Assembly (NCBI RefSeq): GCF_004364335.1
Contig: NZ_SOCR01000002.1
Span: forward strand, 124,001-188,000
DNA from: Pseudomonas graminis
Lineage (GTDB): Bacteria; Pseudomonadota; Gammaproteobacteria; Pseudomonadales; Pseudomonadaceae
Reading direction: 5' to 3'
Length of the DNA: 64,000 nt
Shown: positions 8,702-18,438 of the stretch, piece after piece
Position numbering within the stretch: the first letter of the stretch is position 1
Layout of the letters: every line of letters begins with the position of its first letter
The notes under the pieces: model-generated
The model's database searches: none
The model's input: only the letters and a program-made list of their open reading frames with translations
What the model was told of the DNA's origin: nothing
Made by a program: the position numbers and the translations under genes

Positions 8702-9985
8702 CTAATTGCACCTCACGGTCCACAACTGACCGATTTGCGTCGTGAAGCTCTGACTCATCAGATCCTGCCGCATGGCCCATTCGGGGGCGGCAGGCACACT
8801 TGCCGCGCGCAACGTTCCACGCCCCCACTTGGCATTGATATCGTCCAGCACGTTCATCACCTTCTCCGCTTCCACGGGTTGCGAATGAGTAAACAGATCA
8901 TCGGTAAATTCACCGGGCTGCCGCAGATCCATTAAAAGTACTTCCGCCTTGCTGTATTTGAAGCCTGCCCGGAACAGGCAGTTAACCGCTTCCGTTGCCG
9001 CTTTCGTCATCAAGCGCACGTCGTTGGTGGGATAAGGCAATTCGACCATGGCGCCGTTGGCATATTTGGCCTCCTCAGGATTGAACATCCCCGTTCGGAT
9101 GCTGACCCGGATTCTCTTGCACAGCGAGTTCTGTGCCCGGAGCTTCTCCGCAGCGCGCTGGGTGTAGGTGGCGACGGCTTCCCTGATGGGCTCAATAGTC
9201 GTCAACCGGCTGCCAAACATTCGGCTGCAGCAGATCTCCTGCTTAGGCGGATCGGCCTCCCCCAGCTCCAGGCATGGAGTCCCTGACAATTCGCGCGCAG
9301 TCTTCTCCATCACCACGCTGAATTTCTGCCGCAATGTCCAGGGATCAGCCTTCGCCAGGTCCATCGCGGTCTTGATCCCCATGACGTCGAGGTGGGCCTT
9401 CATACGCTTGCCCACGCCCCAGACCTCGCCGACTTCCGTGTTACGCAACGTCCAGTCACGGTTGAACGGGTCGCAGATATCGACCACCCCGCCGGTCTTG
9501 GCCAGCAAGCGCTTTGCCATGTGATTGGCGAGCTTTGCCAATGTTTTGGTACGCGCTATCCCCACGCCGACCGGGATGCCGGTGCGCTTGTAGATGGTGT
9601 TCCGAATCTGCCTTCCGAAAGCCGTCAGATCGTCGCCAGGGATGCCAGAAAGGTCAGCGAAGGCCTCGTCGATGCTGTAGACCTCCAGCGCGGGTACCAT
9701 CGATTCGATGATGCTCATGACCCGCTCGCTCATGTCGCCATACAGTGCGTAATTGCTGCTGAACGCGATCACACCGTCTCGGCGCAATTGGTCCTTGATC
9801 TGAAAGTAAGGCGCACCCATTTTCACGAACGGCTTTGCGTCATAGCTTCGGGCAATCACGCAGCCGTCGTTATTGGACAGCACCACGATGGGCGTTTTGG
9901 CGAGGTCAGGCCGAAAGACGCGCTCGCAACTGGCATAAAAGCTGTTGCAGTCGATCAGCGCAAAGACAGACTCAGGCTTTGTCAT
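8702..9985 (-). CDS. umuC: Translesion DNA polymerase V subunit UmuC (RulB-like)
   Basis: Y-family polymerase of 427 residues that copies damaged DNA during the SOS response. Catalytic motifs are intact: DCNSFYASCERVF (first metal-binding Asp), SNNDGCVIARSYDAK, and YSIDEAFADLSG (the DE pair). Helix-hairpin-helix, little-finger (PTNDVRLM) and the C-terminal UmuC-specific extension (WGRGTLRAASVPAAPEWAMR) follow. Its ATG lies 14 bases inside the end of the upstream umuD remnant, the normal coupled arrangement of umuDC/rulAB operons. Expression should be LexA-controlled through the box at 10127. UmuC normally needs UmuD'2 for activity, and the local umuD is gutted, so this enzyme may depend on another UmuD. 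Confidence 0.94.
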   Translation of the reverse strand: MTKPESVFALIDCNSFYASCERVFRPDLAKTPIVVLSNNDGCVIARSYDAKPFVKMGAPYFQIKDQLRRDGVIAFSSNYALYGDMSERVMSIIESMVPALEVYSIDEAFADLSGIPGDDLTAFGRQIRNTIYKRTGIPVGVGIARTKTLAKLANHMAKRLLAKTGGVVDICDPFNRDWTLRNTEVGEVWGVGKRMKAHLDVMGIKTAMDLAKADPWTLRQKFSVVMEKTARELSGTPCLELGEADPPKQEICCSRMFGSRLTTIEPIREAVATYTQRAAEKLRAQNSLCKRIRVSIRTGMFNPEEAKYANGAMVELPYPTNDVRLMTKAATEAVNCLFRAGFKYSKAEVLLMDLRQPGEFTDDLFTHSQPVEAEKVMNVLDDINAKWGRGTLRAASVPAAPEWAMRQDLMSQSFTTQIGQLWTVRCN

Positions 9986-10103
9986 GATCGCGGACGCTGT
10001 ATTTCACCACAGCCCGAATCACCCGCTCGGCCGGTACATGAAAGGCGTAAAGACGCAGCTTTTCGCCGTCGGCCGACAATGGGCCAAGAATGGTGACGCT
10101 CAT
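9972..10103 (-). pseudogene. umuD: umuD (rulA) with in-frame internal deletion, 43 codons left
   Basis: The frame starts MSVTILGPLSADGEKLRLY and reaches FHVPA, the N-terminus of RulA/UmuD-type proteins of Pseudomonas, and then jumps to VVKYSVRDHDKA, which is their C-terminus. Intact UmuD is about 140 residues, so roughly 100 are missing, including the self-cleavage site and the Ser-Lys catalytic dyad. The join keeps the frame, the original stop and the 14-base overlap with umuC. AAGG sits 8 bases before the ATG. It cannot work as UmuD; it may persist because its translation couples ribosomes to umuC. The loss is inferred from recalled family sequences, not from an alignment. Confidence 0.8.
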
Positions 10104-10126
10104 GATGCAAGCCTTGCCGTAATTAA

Positions 10127-10142
10127 CTGTACGTATATACAG
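10127..10142 (-). promoter_or_regulatory. LexA box of the umuDC operon
   Basis: CTGTACGTATATACAG matches CTGT-N8-ACAG, extended on both sides by AA/TT pairing. It ends 23 bases before the umuD remnant start. Direction is taken from the operon it controls. Confidence 0.92.
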
Positions 10143-10386
10143 TTAACATTCTAGCCTGGCTCCGGTCAATGTTCTGTGCAGGAATTTTCGACGGGTGACC
10201 GTAGGTGCGGACGCTACTCGATCTACGAGCCTGCGGACCATTGATCTGAGGGGCTTGTGCCAGAGCAGCTACCCAGCTCGGCAGAGTCAATTCCCTGCCG
10301 GTGGGAAAGGATAAGGCTGGGCCACTGTAGGTACTGCGCATGACGCTCAGTTCATTACAGCGGGCTCCATCCATGTTTAGGGATAG

Positions 10387-10806
10387 TTAGTACAGATTGT
10401 CAACTTTTCGCTTTTCCAGGGTATAAGTTTTCAGGTCAATCTCGTTGGCTGAAAGCTTGGCATCAAGACGATCCATGTCTTGCCGCTTCAAGCTGGCTAC
10501 ATGAGCCTTTGATGCCTGATAGTTGATGGATTCAGCTGCGTCGTAGCCACTGACAGGATCCCAGATAATGGACAATGGCCACAGCAACAGGTTGACAACA
10601 CCGTAGCCGTAAGCGCGCCCGTAGAACGACCCACCGCCAGGCAGGAGGCCCAGTCCTGCGGCCAGGCCTGGACTTTTTTCTTGAACGTCAAGATGGTTGG
10701 CACGATAGCCAGCCAGTTCAGATTCCTGCGTGTGATCCAAACCGGAAGCGCAGCCAGCAGTCAAAACTATCAAAACGGCTGCTGACACGTTGCGAAGAGC
10801 GTACAT
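10387..10806 (-). CDS. Putative lipoprotein of unknown function (139 aa)
   Basis: The signal peptide ends in VLTAGC, a lipobox with Cys near residue 19. A central stretch GLGLLPGGGSFYGRAYGYG, followed by a hydrophobic helix VVNLLLWPLSIIWDP, suggests a glycine-zipper-like membrane segment. The charged C-terminal part (QDMDRLDAKLSANEIDLKTY) ends in a short helix of the kind seen in SHOCT-like tails. It is monocistronic and lies in the accessory-looking stretch between umuDC and tRNA-Pro. GGGAA precedes the ATG. I cannot assign a role. Confidence 0.68.
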   Translation of the reverse strand: MYALRNVSAAVLIVLTAGCASGLDHTQESELAGYRANHLDVQEKSPGLAAGLGLLPGGGSFYGRAYGYGVVNLLLWPLSIIWDPVSGYDAAESINYQASKAHVASLKRQDMDRLDAKLSANEIDLKTYTLEKRKVDNLY

Positions 10807-11195
10807 CTGAATTCCCTATATAAATAATGCTCAGCCAGAGCTGGAACTGAGCGCCGCGCATTGTACACACTTAAAGTGCCCGTAGATGGCCTAATGCTAC
10901 ATTTCCCTTAATTCTCATATGAGGTGCGATCCACACCCCTAAGCGTCCGCGCATGGAAAAGGGGACGCCCCTTCAATGAAGTGCCAACTCTCTGTATGGG
11001 GTAATCGACCTCTGAGCGATTGCAAGCAGTCCAGGTAACAGGCTGGCGCCGGTTTCCAACTTGCTGGCGGTCCAGCTGCACTGCGCGAGTCACGGAGCAG
11101 AAGAGAAGCGGCCTGGCCCTGGCTGACCATGACGATAAAGTTCTTGTGTACGTCGCCGATAGGTACACATTCCCCCGTAAGCCATGGAGCATTAG
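10807..11195. other. Intergenic stretch without a supported gene
   Basis: About 390 bases between two divergent genes. Open frames exist on both strands but have no ribosome sites and unlikely compositions. No terminator, RNA gene or repeat was seen. Confidence 0.5.
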
Positions 11196-11696
11196 ATGTT
11201 TAATCCACGTGAGGCAGAACTAGACCATCTGTACAACCGGGTCGTCCTGCTAACTATCGCATGCTGTGTTTTATTAGCATTTGCCGCGATGGCGAGAAAC
11301 GAAGGTTTCACCTACGCAGCCCTTCAGTGGAATGGGTCCCAAGTGAACGGCACGGTGACGCAGCTGGAAGAAATCACGAGAAACCGACTCGCAAAAATCG
11401 TCCACTACCGTTACGTGGACCAAGATAACCGGCCTCACGAAGGGCAATACCTGGACACTGGCTGCGGCGAGAGGGAAAACTGTGGAGTAGACGAAGACGT
11501 CACCTTGATCTATTCGCGCTGGTTTCCGGATTACAGCGCCGTCGCAGCCAACGTCCATAGCTTTCGGCCAGGTTTTTACATCATGAGCGGCGGCGTACTG
11601 ATTTCGCTGCTCTTGTTCGGGATTTCCTTCTGGACGCTCGGTGGCATCAGCGCCATGAAGCGAGATGACGCACAGCACCTCCATACCAAATACTGA
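11196..11696 (+). CDS. Two-helix membrane protein, DUF3592-like (166 aa)
   Basis: Membrane helices lie near residues 15-33 (VVLLTIACCVLLAFAAMA) and 126-150 (GFYIMSGGVLISLLLFGIS), with about 90 residues between them containing NGTVTQLEEITRNRLAKIVH and YRYVDQDNRPHEGQYL. This is the layout of DUF3592-type proteins, where a small beta domain in the periplasm is held by two helices. The loop has Cys in GCGERENCG. GGAG lies six bases before the ATG. No operon partner. The function of such proteins is not known. Confidence 0.65.
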   Translation: MFNPREAELDHLYNRVVLLTIACCVLLAFAAMARNEGFTYAALQWNGSQVNGTVTQLEEITRNRLAKIVHYRYVDQDNRPHEGQYLDTGCGERENCGVDEDVTLIYSRWFPDYSAVAANVHSFRPGFYIMSGGVLISLLLFGISFWTLGGISAMKRDDAQHLHTKY

Positions 11697-11758
11697 GCCT
11701 CAGCCTCGAATACTGAGCAACGATCTCGGTGATTTTCGGTACCTTGCAGTGGAACTGA

Positions 11759-12100
11759 CTATTTCGAGCCGTAATTCTTGCACATGTCTTTGGCAACATA
11801 CGCCCCCATTGGGGAGTGCATCAAGTTGTCAGCCATGCTGCTCACCTTGAATTTATAGGCAGGGTCAGATTTGATTTTTCTCACTTCCGCCTTTGTTGCC
11901 TCATCAATCGTGGAATCCGATGCCATGACATTCTCAACATCGCTCTTCATGCCAGGATTCGCGTTATTGCAGACCTGCTCCATTGCAACCAGCACTACAA
12001 GGCCTTGCTGCTTTTCATCTTCCGGGCTCGCGAAAGAGTTGCCTGCATAGCCCAACAGAGCCAGACAAAGCGGCAGAGCAGACATTCTGATCGACAACAT
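11759..12100 (-). CDS. Small exported protein of unknown function (113 aa)
   Basis: A signal peptide (MLSIRMSALPLCLALLGYAG, cleavage likely after SFA) precedes a mostly helical mature domain of about 90 residues. Two Cys flank the domain (EQVCNNANPG near the start and KDMCKNYG at the end) and could form one disulfide. GGGAG is well placed before the ATG. Base composition appears lower in GC than the housekeeping block to the right. No family recognised; the pattern resembles the other small exported proteins at 12230 and 20760. Confidence 0.6.
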   Translation of the reverse strand: MLSIRMSALPLCLALLGYAGNSFASPEDEKQQGLVVLVAMEQVCNNANPGMKSDVENVMASDSTIDEATKAEVRKIKSDPAYKFKVSSMADNLMHSPMGAYVAKDMCKNYGSK

Positions 12101-12229
12101 TCAAAAACTCCCTATTGATAGAAACTTCGGCCCGCGCGCTGGCAGCCAAAGCGACTCGCACCTTATCGCGCACCAAAACCCGTCAAACGCCAAGCTATCC
12201 GCCACCGTCGGAAACAATCGTCAGGCTAA

Positions 12230-12601
12230 CTACTCAGGCTTGGCGTCCGGTATCCACAATGAGCACGCTGATGCAGATTGTGCGATCAACCAGTCGTGAT
12301 CGCGTTTCCCGAATGGTCGCGGCATCCCCGCAGATATCCGAAGCGCCATATTGTAGGAGCCCGACACCTCAGTGGGTGTAGGGGTCGCCTCACCCAACTT
12401 CGAATTGGTTTTAAGTCCTTTTATCGCGCCTTGAAGAGCGAGCGCTTGTTTGAACGTATCAGAGGTTTCTTCGATTATCGAAACTACGACGGACGCTGCG
12501 TTGGAGCAGCGGTCCATTTTTGCCCATTGTTTCATCTGTGCTTCATCAGCCCATGCAGCGGCAGTGACCGCGAGCAACATACAACCAATCCAGTAGCGCA
12601 T
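12230..12601 (-). CDS. Small exported protein of unknown function (123 aa)
   Basis: The signal peptide MRYWIGCMLLAVTAAAWADE predicts cleavage after AWA. The mature part starts with a helical region (MKQWAKMDRCSNAASVVVSI) and ends in QSASACSLWIPDAKPE, so again two Cys bracket the domain. AAGGATT precedes the ATG. It is in the same orientation as the gene ending at 11759 but 129 bases apart. No homologue recalled. Confidence 0.58.
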   Translation of the reverse strand: MRYWIGCMLLAVTAAAWADEAQMKQWAKMDRCSNAASVVVSIIEETSDTFKQALALQGAIKGLKTNSKLGEATPTPTEVSGSYNMALRISAGMPRPFGKRDHDWLIAQSASACSLWIPDAKPE

Positions 12602-12856
12602 AGCTCGAATCCTTTCAGTAAGCAGGCCGCTTTAATACCTTTTCAGCCTCTATCGCCACCGGCCCTTCGGAAGCAAATCGTCGAGGCCGCCGCGAAGATG
12701 CTGCCTGGTGAGCCTGAAACCTGAGCGTCAGAAAATCATGGGCGGGGCTGTCAGAACTGCTCGCCGAGCATCGACTGAATTGCCAGTTCCGTGAGCTCAG
12801 AGATGACGTGTCTGCAACAATGAAGTCAGGATGAGCCCCGAAAATCTCCAGACATG

Positions 12857-12884
12857 AAAAAGCCCAACCTGAGAAGATTGGGCT
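12857..12884 (-). terminator. Rho-independent terminator downstream of tRNA-Pro
   Basis: Minus-strand stem AGCCCAA / TTGGGCT with a ten-base loop, followed by TTTTT. It lies 17 bases past the tRNA 3' end and closes the transcription block that begins far upstream. The 250 bases between it and the gene at 12601 hold nothing I can support. Confidence 0.82.
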
Positions 12885-12900
12885 AAGTCATTGAAAAGTA

Positions 12901-12977
12901 TGGTCGGGACGGAGTGATTCGAACACTCGACCCCTAGCACCCCATGCTAGTGCGCTACCGGACTGCGCTACGCCCCG
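12901..12977 (-). tRNA. tRNA-Pro (anticodon GGG)
   Basis: The 77-base RNA has acceptor stem CGGGGCG paired with CGTCCCG, a D-arm GCGCAGTCCGGTAGCGC, an anticodon stem CTAGC/GCTAG around loop ATGGGGT (anticodon GGG), a T-loop TTCGAAT and an encoded CCA. It reads CCC and CCU codons. It follows the merR-like gene in the same order as in other Pseudomonas. No copy of its 3' end, as an integrated island would leave, was seen in the window. Confidence 0.96.
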
Positions 12978-13072
12978 ACTAGGCGTTAAGGTGTTGCGGG
13001 TTCTTGCGAAAGCGTCGAGGAATATACCCTAAGCTTTTGAATGATGGAAGTATTTCAGTTCACCGCGGGACG

Positions 13073-13429
13073 TCACTTCCGAAGCACAACCAGCACATCT
13101 TCCAGCTCTACAATCATTTGTTTGATCAGCTGCTTGTACTGCAGCGAATCGTCCTTGACCTCATCGCTGGACATGCGCAGACGCGCGCCCCCAATGGTGA
13201 AGCCCTGATCGTAAAGCAGCGCGCGGATCTGGCGGATCATCAGCACGTCCTGTCGCTGATAATAACGGCGGTTTCCGCGGCGCTTGACCGGGTTGAGTTG
13301 AGGAAACTCCTGCTCCCAATAACGCAGAACGTGCGGTTTGACCGCGCAGAGCTCGCTGACTTCACCAATGGTGAAGTAGCGTTTGCCGGGGATAGGCGGT
13401 AGCTCGTCGTTATGACTTGGTTCCAGCAT
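13073..13429 (-). CDS. MerR-family transcriptional regulator
   Basis: A small MerR-type DNA-binding protein of 118 residues. The winged helix-turn-helix is seen in [25 protein letters not shown] and [13 protein letters not shown] (quoted in pieces: [26 protein letters not shown]), followed by a dimer helix. There is no C-terminal metal or ligand domain, so it is the short form found next to ihfA throughout gammaproteobacteria; its target is not established. The start MLEPSHND overlaps the end of ihfA by 20 bases, which implies translational coupling. The tRNA-Pro gene follows. Confidence 0.85.
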   Translation of the reverse strand: MLEPSHNDELPPIPGKRYFTIGEVSELCAVKPHVLRYWEQEFPQLNPVKRRGNRRYYQRQDVLMIRQIRALLYDQGFTIGGARLRMSSDEVKDDSLQYKQLIKQMIVELEDVLVVLRK

Positions 13430-13712
13430 AAGCCTCAACTCGGGCCTTCAGTTTCTGCCCTGGGCGAAAGGTGACCACACGGCGAGCGGTAATCGGGATT
13501 TCTTCCCCTGTCTTGGGGTTTCGGCCCGGTCGCTGGCGTTTATCGCGCAGATCAAAATTGCCGAATCCGGACAATTTGACCTGCTCGTTATCTTCCAGAG
13601 CGTGCCTGATCTCCTCAAAGAACAGCTCGACCAGTTCCTTGGCTTCTCGTTTGTTCAGGCCTAGCTCTTCGTACAGACGTTCGGCCATCTCAGCTTTCGT
13701 CAGAGCCCCCAT
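13410..13712 (-). CDS. ihfA: Integration host factor subunit alpha
   Basis: IHF is a heterodimer with IhfB that bends DNA sharply and serves promoters, recombination and replication. The 100-residue protein has the HU/IHF fold, with the beta-arm region [18 protein letters not shown] carrying the Pro that intercalates into DNA. It starts three bases after the end of pheT, as in E. coli pheT-ihfA, so it is part of the same transcription unit and probably translationally coupled. Confidence 0.97.
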   Translation of the reverse strand: MGALTKAEMAERLYEELGLNKREAKELVELFFEEIRHALEDNEQVKLSGFGNFDLRDKRQRPGRNPKTGEEIPITARRVVTFRPGQKLKARVEAYAGTKS

Positions 13713-13715
13713 ACG

Positions 13716-16094
13716 CTACTTCCTTAACGTGGCGTTTAACCTTTCCTCTAGCGAGGTGAGAATTTGCTGCGTCGAAGCGTTTACCTCATCGTCAGTAAGA
13801 GTGCGCGATGGATGTTGCCAGGTCAAGCCGACTGCAAGGCTTTTTCTAAGCGGATCAATGCCTTTACCCTGATAAACATCAAATAGCCTGAGGTCTGTGA
13901 GCCATTCCCCTGCATTTTCACGAATAACGTCCAGCACGGCGGTCGCCGAAACATCACGATCAGCCAACAGCGCCAGGTCGCGACGCACTTCCGGAAAGCG
14001 TGAAAGCTCATGGAATTTCGGCAGGCGGCCAACGGCAACTTCGGCCAGAACCAGCTCGAAAACGAACACGGGACGATCAAGGCCCAGGGTCTTCGACAGC
14101 TCCGGGTGCAGCGCGCCGATGTAGCCGACTTCACGCCCGTCACGTTCGATACGCGCGGTCTGACCCGGGTGCAACGCGGGATGGCTTCCGGGTACGAAAC
14201 GGAAATCATCTTGCGCCCCCGCGAAGCCCAACACTGCCTCGACGTCAGCCTTGACGTCGAAGAAATCGACGACATCGCGGCCCTGCGCCCAACCTTCCGG
14301 CAGGCGGCTGCCGCAGATCACGCCGGCCAGCATGGGCTCTTGCTTCAGACCTTCCAGTTGACCGACGAAACGCAGCCCGCTCTCGAACAGGCGCACGCGA
14401 TCCTGCTGGCGATTGAGGTTGTGCTGCAGCGACTTCACCAGACCCGGCCACAGGGACGAGCGCATCGCCGACATGTCAGCCGAGATCGGATTGGCCAGCA
14501 ACAGCGGTTCTACGCCCGGGCTGAAAAGCTCGAACCACTTCTGGTCGATGAAGCTGTAGGTGATTGCTTCCTGATAACCGCGCGCGACCAGCAGACGACG
14601 CAAGGCTGGCAGATCACTCTGCGCCTCGGCGCGTGGCTGCGGTGCCAGGCGCGCCTGCGGGTAACGAACCGGCAGACGGTTGTAACCGTGGAGGCGGGCC
14701 AGCTCCTCGATCAGATCGACTTCGAGGGTGATATCAAAGCGATGACTTGGCACTTCAACGCGCCATTGCTCGCTGGCATGAGGCGCGACGGTGAGGCCGA
14801 GCGCCGTCAGCAGGCGTTCGATTTCCGCTGCGTCCATCTTCATGCCGAGCATCTGCTCGATACGCTCGGCACGCAGAATGATCGGCTCAACCGAAGGCAG
14901 GTGCTGATCACTGACGGTTTCGATGACCGGGCCGGCTTCACCACCGGTGATTTCCAGAAGCAGGCCAGTGGCGCGCTCCATGGCTTCGCGGGCCAGCTGC
15001 CAGTCAACACCACGCTCGTAGCGATGGGAGGCGTCGGTGTGCAGGCCGTACGAACGCGCTTTGCCGGCAACGGCAATCTGATCGAAAAAGGCGCTTTCGA
15101 GGAAGATATCGCGAGTGGTCGCGGACACGCCACTGTGCTCGCCACCCATGACACCGGCGATAGCCAGGGCACGCTGGTGGTCGGCAATGACCAGGGTATC
15201 AGCGCGCAGGCTGACTTCCTGACCATCCAGAAGCACGAGCTTCTCGCCCTCTTCCGCCATGCGAACGCGAATGCCGCCGTTGATCTCGGCAAGGTCGAAT
15301 GCGTGCAACGGCTGACCCAGCTCAAGCATCACGTAGTTGGTGATGTCGACTGCAGCGTCGATGCTGCGAACGTCCGAGCGACGCAGGCGCTCAACCATCC
15401 ACAACGGCGTAGGGCGTGACAGGTCCACGTTACGGATGACGCGCCCCAGATAACGTGGGCATGCCGCAGAAGCAATCACCTCTACCGGACGCACTTCATC
15501 GTGCACGGCCGGAACTACTGCAACCTGTGGGCGCGTGACGACGGCGTCATAGAGCGCACCCACTTCACGGGCCAGACCCGCGACCGACAGGCAGTCACCA
15601 CGGTTGGGCGTCAGGTCGACTTCGATGCTTGCGTCGTCCAGCTCCAGATAAACGCGCACATCCTGGCCCACCGGTGCGTCGGTCGGCAGCTCCATCAGGC
15701 CGTCATTGCCCTCACCCACCTGCAGCTCGGCCTGGGAGCACAACATACCGTTGGACTCAACGCCCCGCAGTTTGGCTTTCTTGATCTTGAAATCGCCCGG
15801 CAATTGAGCGCCGATCATGGCAAACGGAATCTTCAGACCGGGGCGCACGTTTGGCGCGCCACACACCACCTGAAAGGTCTCGGCGCCGTTGCTGACCTGG
15901 CAAACGCGCAGCTTGTCGGCATCCGGGTGCTGCTCGGTGCTCAACACCTCGCCCACCACGACACCGCTGAAAACGCCCGCTGCCGGGGTGACGCTGTCTA
16001 CTTCGAGGCCGGCCATCGACAGACGAGCAACCAGCTCGTCGCGGGACACTTGCGGGCTAACCCAGCCACGCAGCCATTGTTCACTGAATTTCAT
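13716..16094 (-). CDS. pheT: Phenylalanine-tRNA ligase beta subunit
   Basis: PheT forms the alpha2-beta2 enzyme with PheS that charges tRNA-Phe. The 792 residues show an N-terminal tRNA-binding domain (VVVGEVLSTEQHPDADKLRV, about 40-150), the B3/B4 editing domain (about 210-385, with YERGVDWQLA), B5 (about 400-475), a catalytic-like core, and a C-terminal ferredoxin-fold anticodon-binding domain (FPEVRRDLALLADRD). Length is normal. The gene is 32 bases downstream of pheS and three bases upstream of ihfA. A long open frame on the opposite strand is a codon-bias shadow. Confidence 0.98.
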   Translation of the reverse strand: MKFSEQWLRGWVSPQVSRDELVARLSMAGLEVDSVTPAAGVFSGVVVGEVLSTEQHPDADKLRVCQVSNGAETFQVVCGAPNVRPGLKIPFAMIGAQLPGDFKIKKAKLRGVESNGMLCSQAELQVGEGNDGLMELPTDAPVGQDVRVYLELDDASIEVDLTPNRGDCLSVAGLAREVGALYDAVVTRPQVAVVPAVHDEVRPVEVIASAACPRYLGRVIRNVDLSRPTPLWMVERLRRSDVRSIDAAVDITNYVMLELGQPLHAFDLAEINGGIRVRMAEEGEKLVLLDGQEVSLRADTLVIADHQRALAIAGVMGGEHSGVSATTRDIFLESAFFDQIAVAGKARSYGLHTDASHRYERGVDWQLAREAMERATGLLLEITGGEAGPVIETVSDQHLPSVEPIILRAERIEQMLGMKMDAAEIERLLTALGLTVAPHASEQWRVEVPSHRFDITLEVDLIEELARLHGYNRLPVRYPQARLAPQPRAEAQSDLPALRRLLVARGYQEAITYSFIDQKWFELFSPGVEPLLLANPISADMSAMRSSLWPGLVKSLQHNLNRQQDRVRLFESGLRFVGQLEGLKQEPMLAGVICGSRLPEGWAQGRDVVDFFDVKADVEAVLGFAGAQDDFRFVPGSHPALHPGQTARIERDGREVGYIGALHPELSKTLGLDRPVFVFELVLAEVAVGRLPKFHELSRFPEVRRDLALLADRDVSATAVLDVIRENAGEWLTDLRLFDVYQGKGIDPLRKSLAVGLTWQHPSRTLTDDEVNASTQQILTSLEERLNATLRK

Positions 16095-16126
16095 CCTGCT
16101 CTCCTAAAGAATTCGTTACGGGCGAC

Positions 16127-17198
<1,072 letters not shown>

Positions 17199-17247
17199 AT
17201 GACGTTTAACACCGAACCCCGAGCGGGGTCCGGTGATTGCCGGGGAC

Positions 17248-17604
17248 TTAGGCCAAAGTGGCTTTAGCTTTCTCGACAATCGCAGCAAACGCCGCTTTTT
17301 CGTTCACTGCCAGATCAGCCAGAACCTTGCGGTCGATCTCGATCGACGCTTTTTTCAGGCCAGCGATGAAACGGCTGTAGGACAGACCGTTGATACGCGC
17401 ACCAGCGTTGATACGAGCGATCCACAGAGCGCGGAACTGACGTTTTTTCTGACGACGGTCACGGTAGGCGTATTGGCCAGCCTTGATTACCGCTTGCTTG
17501 GCAACACGGAATACGCGTGAACGCGCGCCGTAGTAGCCTTTAGCAAGTTTCAGAATTTTTTTGTGACGCTTACGGGCAATGACGCCACGCTTTACACGAG
17601 CCAT
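17248..17604 (-). CDS. rplT: 50S ribosomal protein L20
   Basis: L20 is an assembly protein of the large subunit; in E. coli it also represses translation of its own rpmI-rplT mRNA. The 118-residue sequence is typical: [24 protein letters not shown] N-terminus (here [18 protein letters not shown]), very basic N-half, and the globular C-half ending EKAKATLA. It lies 28 bases after rpmI. Confidence 0.98.
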   Translation of the reverse strand: MARVKRGVIARKRHKKILKLAKGYYGARSRVFRVAKQAVIKAGQYAYRDRRQKKRQFRALWIARINAGARINGLSYSRFIAGLKKASIEIDRKVLADLAVNEKAAFAAIVEKAKATLA

Positions 17605-17632
17605 GAGTTAATTCCTCTGTTCTTGATCAAAA

Positions 17633-17827
17633 TTAGCAAAGGCGCAGCATGCGCTTGACTTTTGCCACGTCGGACGGATGCAGCAAGCTGCTTCCACGCA
17701 ATTGACGCTTACGCTTTGTCGACATTTTGGTCAGGATGTGGCTCTTGAAAGCGTGCTTGTGCTTGATGCCATTCGCGGTTTTCAAAAACCGCTTAGCTGC
17801 ACCACTTTTAGTCTTCATCTTTGGCAT
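17633..17827 (-). CDS. rpmI: 50S ribosomal protein L35
   Basis: A 64-residue basic protein beginning [20 protein letters not shown] and ending VKRMLRLC, the standard L35 sequence. It lies 60 bases after infC and 28 before rplT, the conserved infC-rpmI-rplT order. Confidence 0.98.
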   Translation of the reverse strand: MPKMKTKSGAAKRFLKTANGIKHKHAFKSHILTKMSTKRKRQLRGSSLLHPSDVAKVKRMLRLC

Positions 17828-17887
17828 GTTCGGATACTCCGCATTCAGTTGATAAACATAACCGCAAGGCCTGCCGTGCCCTGGTGG

Positions 17888-18433
17888 TTATTTCTTCTTT
17901 TTCGGGGCGATGACCATGATCAGCTGGCGTCCTTCCATCTTAGGATGCTGTTCGACCGAGCCGTATTCGAGCAGGTCAGCTTCAACCCGCTTCAACAGCT
18001 CCATCCCCAGCTCCTGGTGGGCCATCTCACGACCGCGAAATCTCAAGGAAATCTTGGCCCTGTCCCCGTCACTCAGGAAACGTACCAGGTTGCGTAGTTT
18101 TACCTGGTAATCCCCTTCCTCCGTCCCTGGACGAAACTTGATTTCTTTAACTTGGATCTGCTTCTGATTCTTCTTGGCGGCAGCAACCTGCTTCTTCTTT
18201 TCGAAGATCGATTTGCCGTAGTCCATCAGTTTGCAAACAGGGGGTACTGCATCGGCGGAAATTTCCACCAGATCCAGTTTGGCCTCTTCAGCCTTAAGAA
18301 GCGCGTCTTCAATTGACACAATCCCAAGCTGCTCACCCTCAGCCCCAATTAAACGAACCTCACGTGCCGAGATATTCTCGTTGATCGGGGCTTTCGGTGC
18401 AGCTCGTTTATCTTGTCTCATTTCACGCTTAAT
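17888..18433 (-). CDS. infC: Translation initiation factor IF-3 (AUU start)
   Basis: IF-3 keeps 30S subunits free and checks the start codon-anticodon pair. The sequence has the N-domain ([19 protein letters not shown]), linker and C-domain ([33 protein letters not shown], ending APKKKK). In front of the first ATG (18421) lie GAA, CGT, AAG and three ATT codons in a row; IF-3 genes start with the rare AUU so that IF-3 represses itself. The third ATT (18433) has GGAG eight bases upstream and is used here; the first (18439) would overlap the thrS stop by one base and give 183 residues. Confidence 0.95.
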   Translation of the reverse strand: MKREMRQDKRAAPKAPINENISAREVRLIGAEGEQLGIVSIEDALLKAEEAKLDLVEISADAVPPVCKLMDYGKSIFEKKKQVAAAKKNQKQIQVKEIKFRPGTEEGDYQVKLRNLVRFLSDGDRAKISLRFRGREMAHQELGMELLKRVEADLLEYGSVEQHPKMEGRQLIMVIAPKKKK

Positions 18434-18438
18434 AATAA

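Noticed and set aside
10123..10374. 83-codon minus-strand frame crossing the LexA box
   Set aside because: No ribosome site, Arg/Ser-rich random composition, and it runs through the umuDC operator.
10996..11011. LexA-like CTGTATGGGGTAATCG
   Set aside because: Only the left half-site fits; ACAG is absent.
12901..12977. Attachment-site duplication at tRNA-Pro
   Set aside because: I looked for a second copy of the tRNA 3' end (GATTCGAACACTCGAC) in the window and saw none; no integrase gene is present.
14010..15419. 469-codon open frame on the plus strand opposite pheT
   Set aside because: Shadow of a high-GC gene; pheT is certain on the other strand and the frame has no ribosome site or domain.
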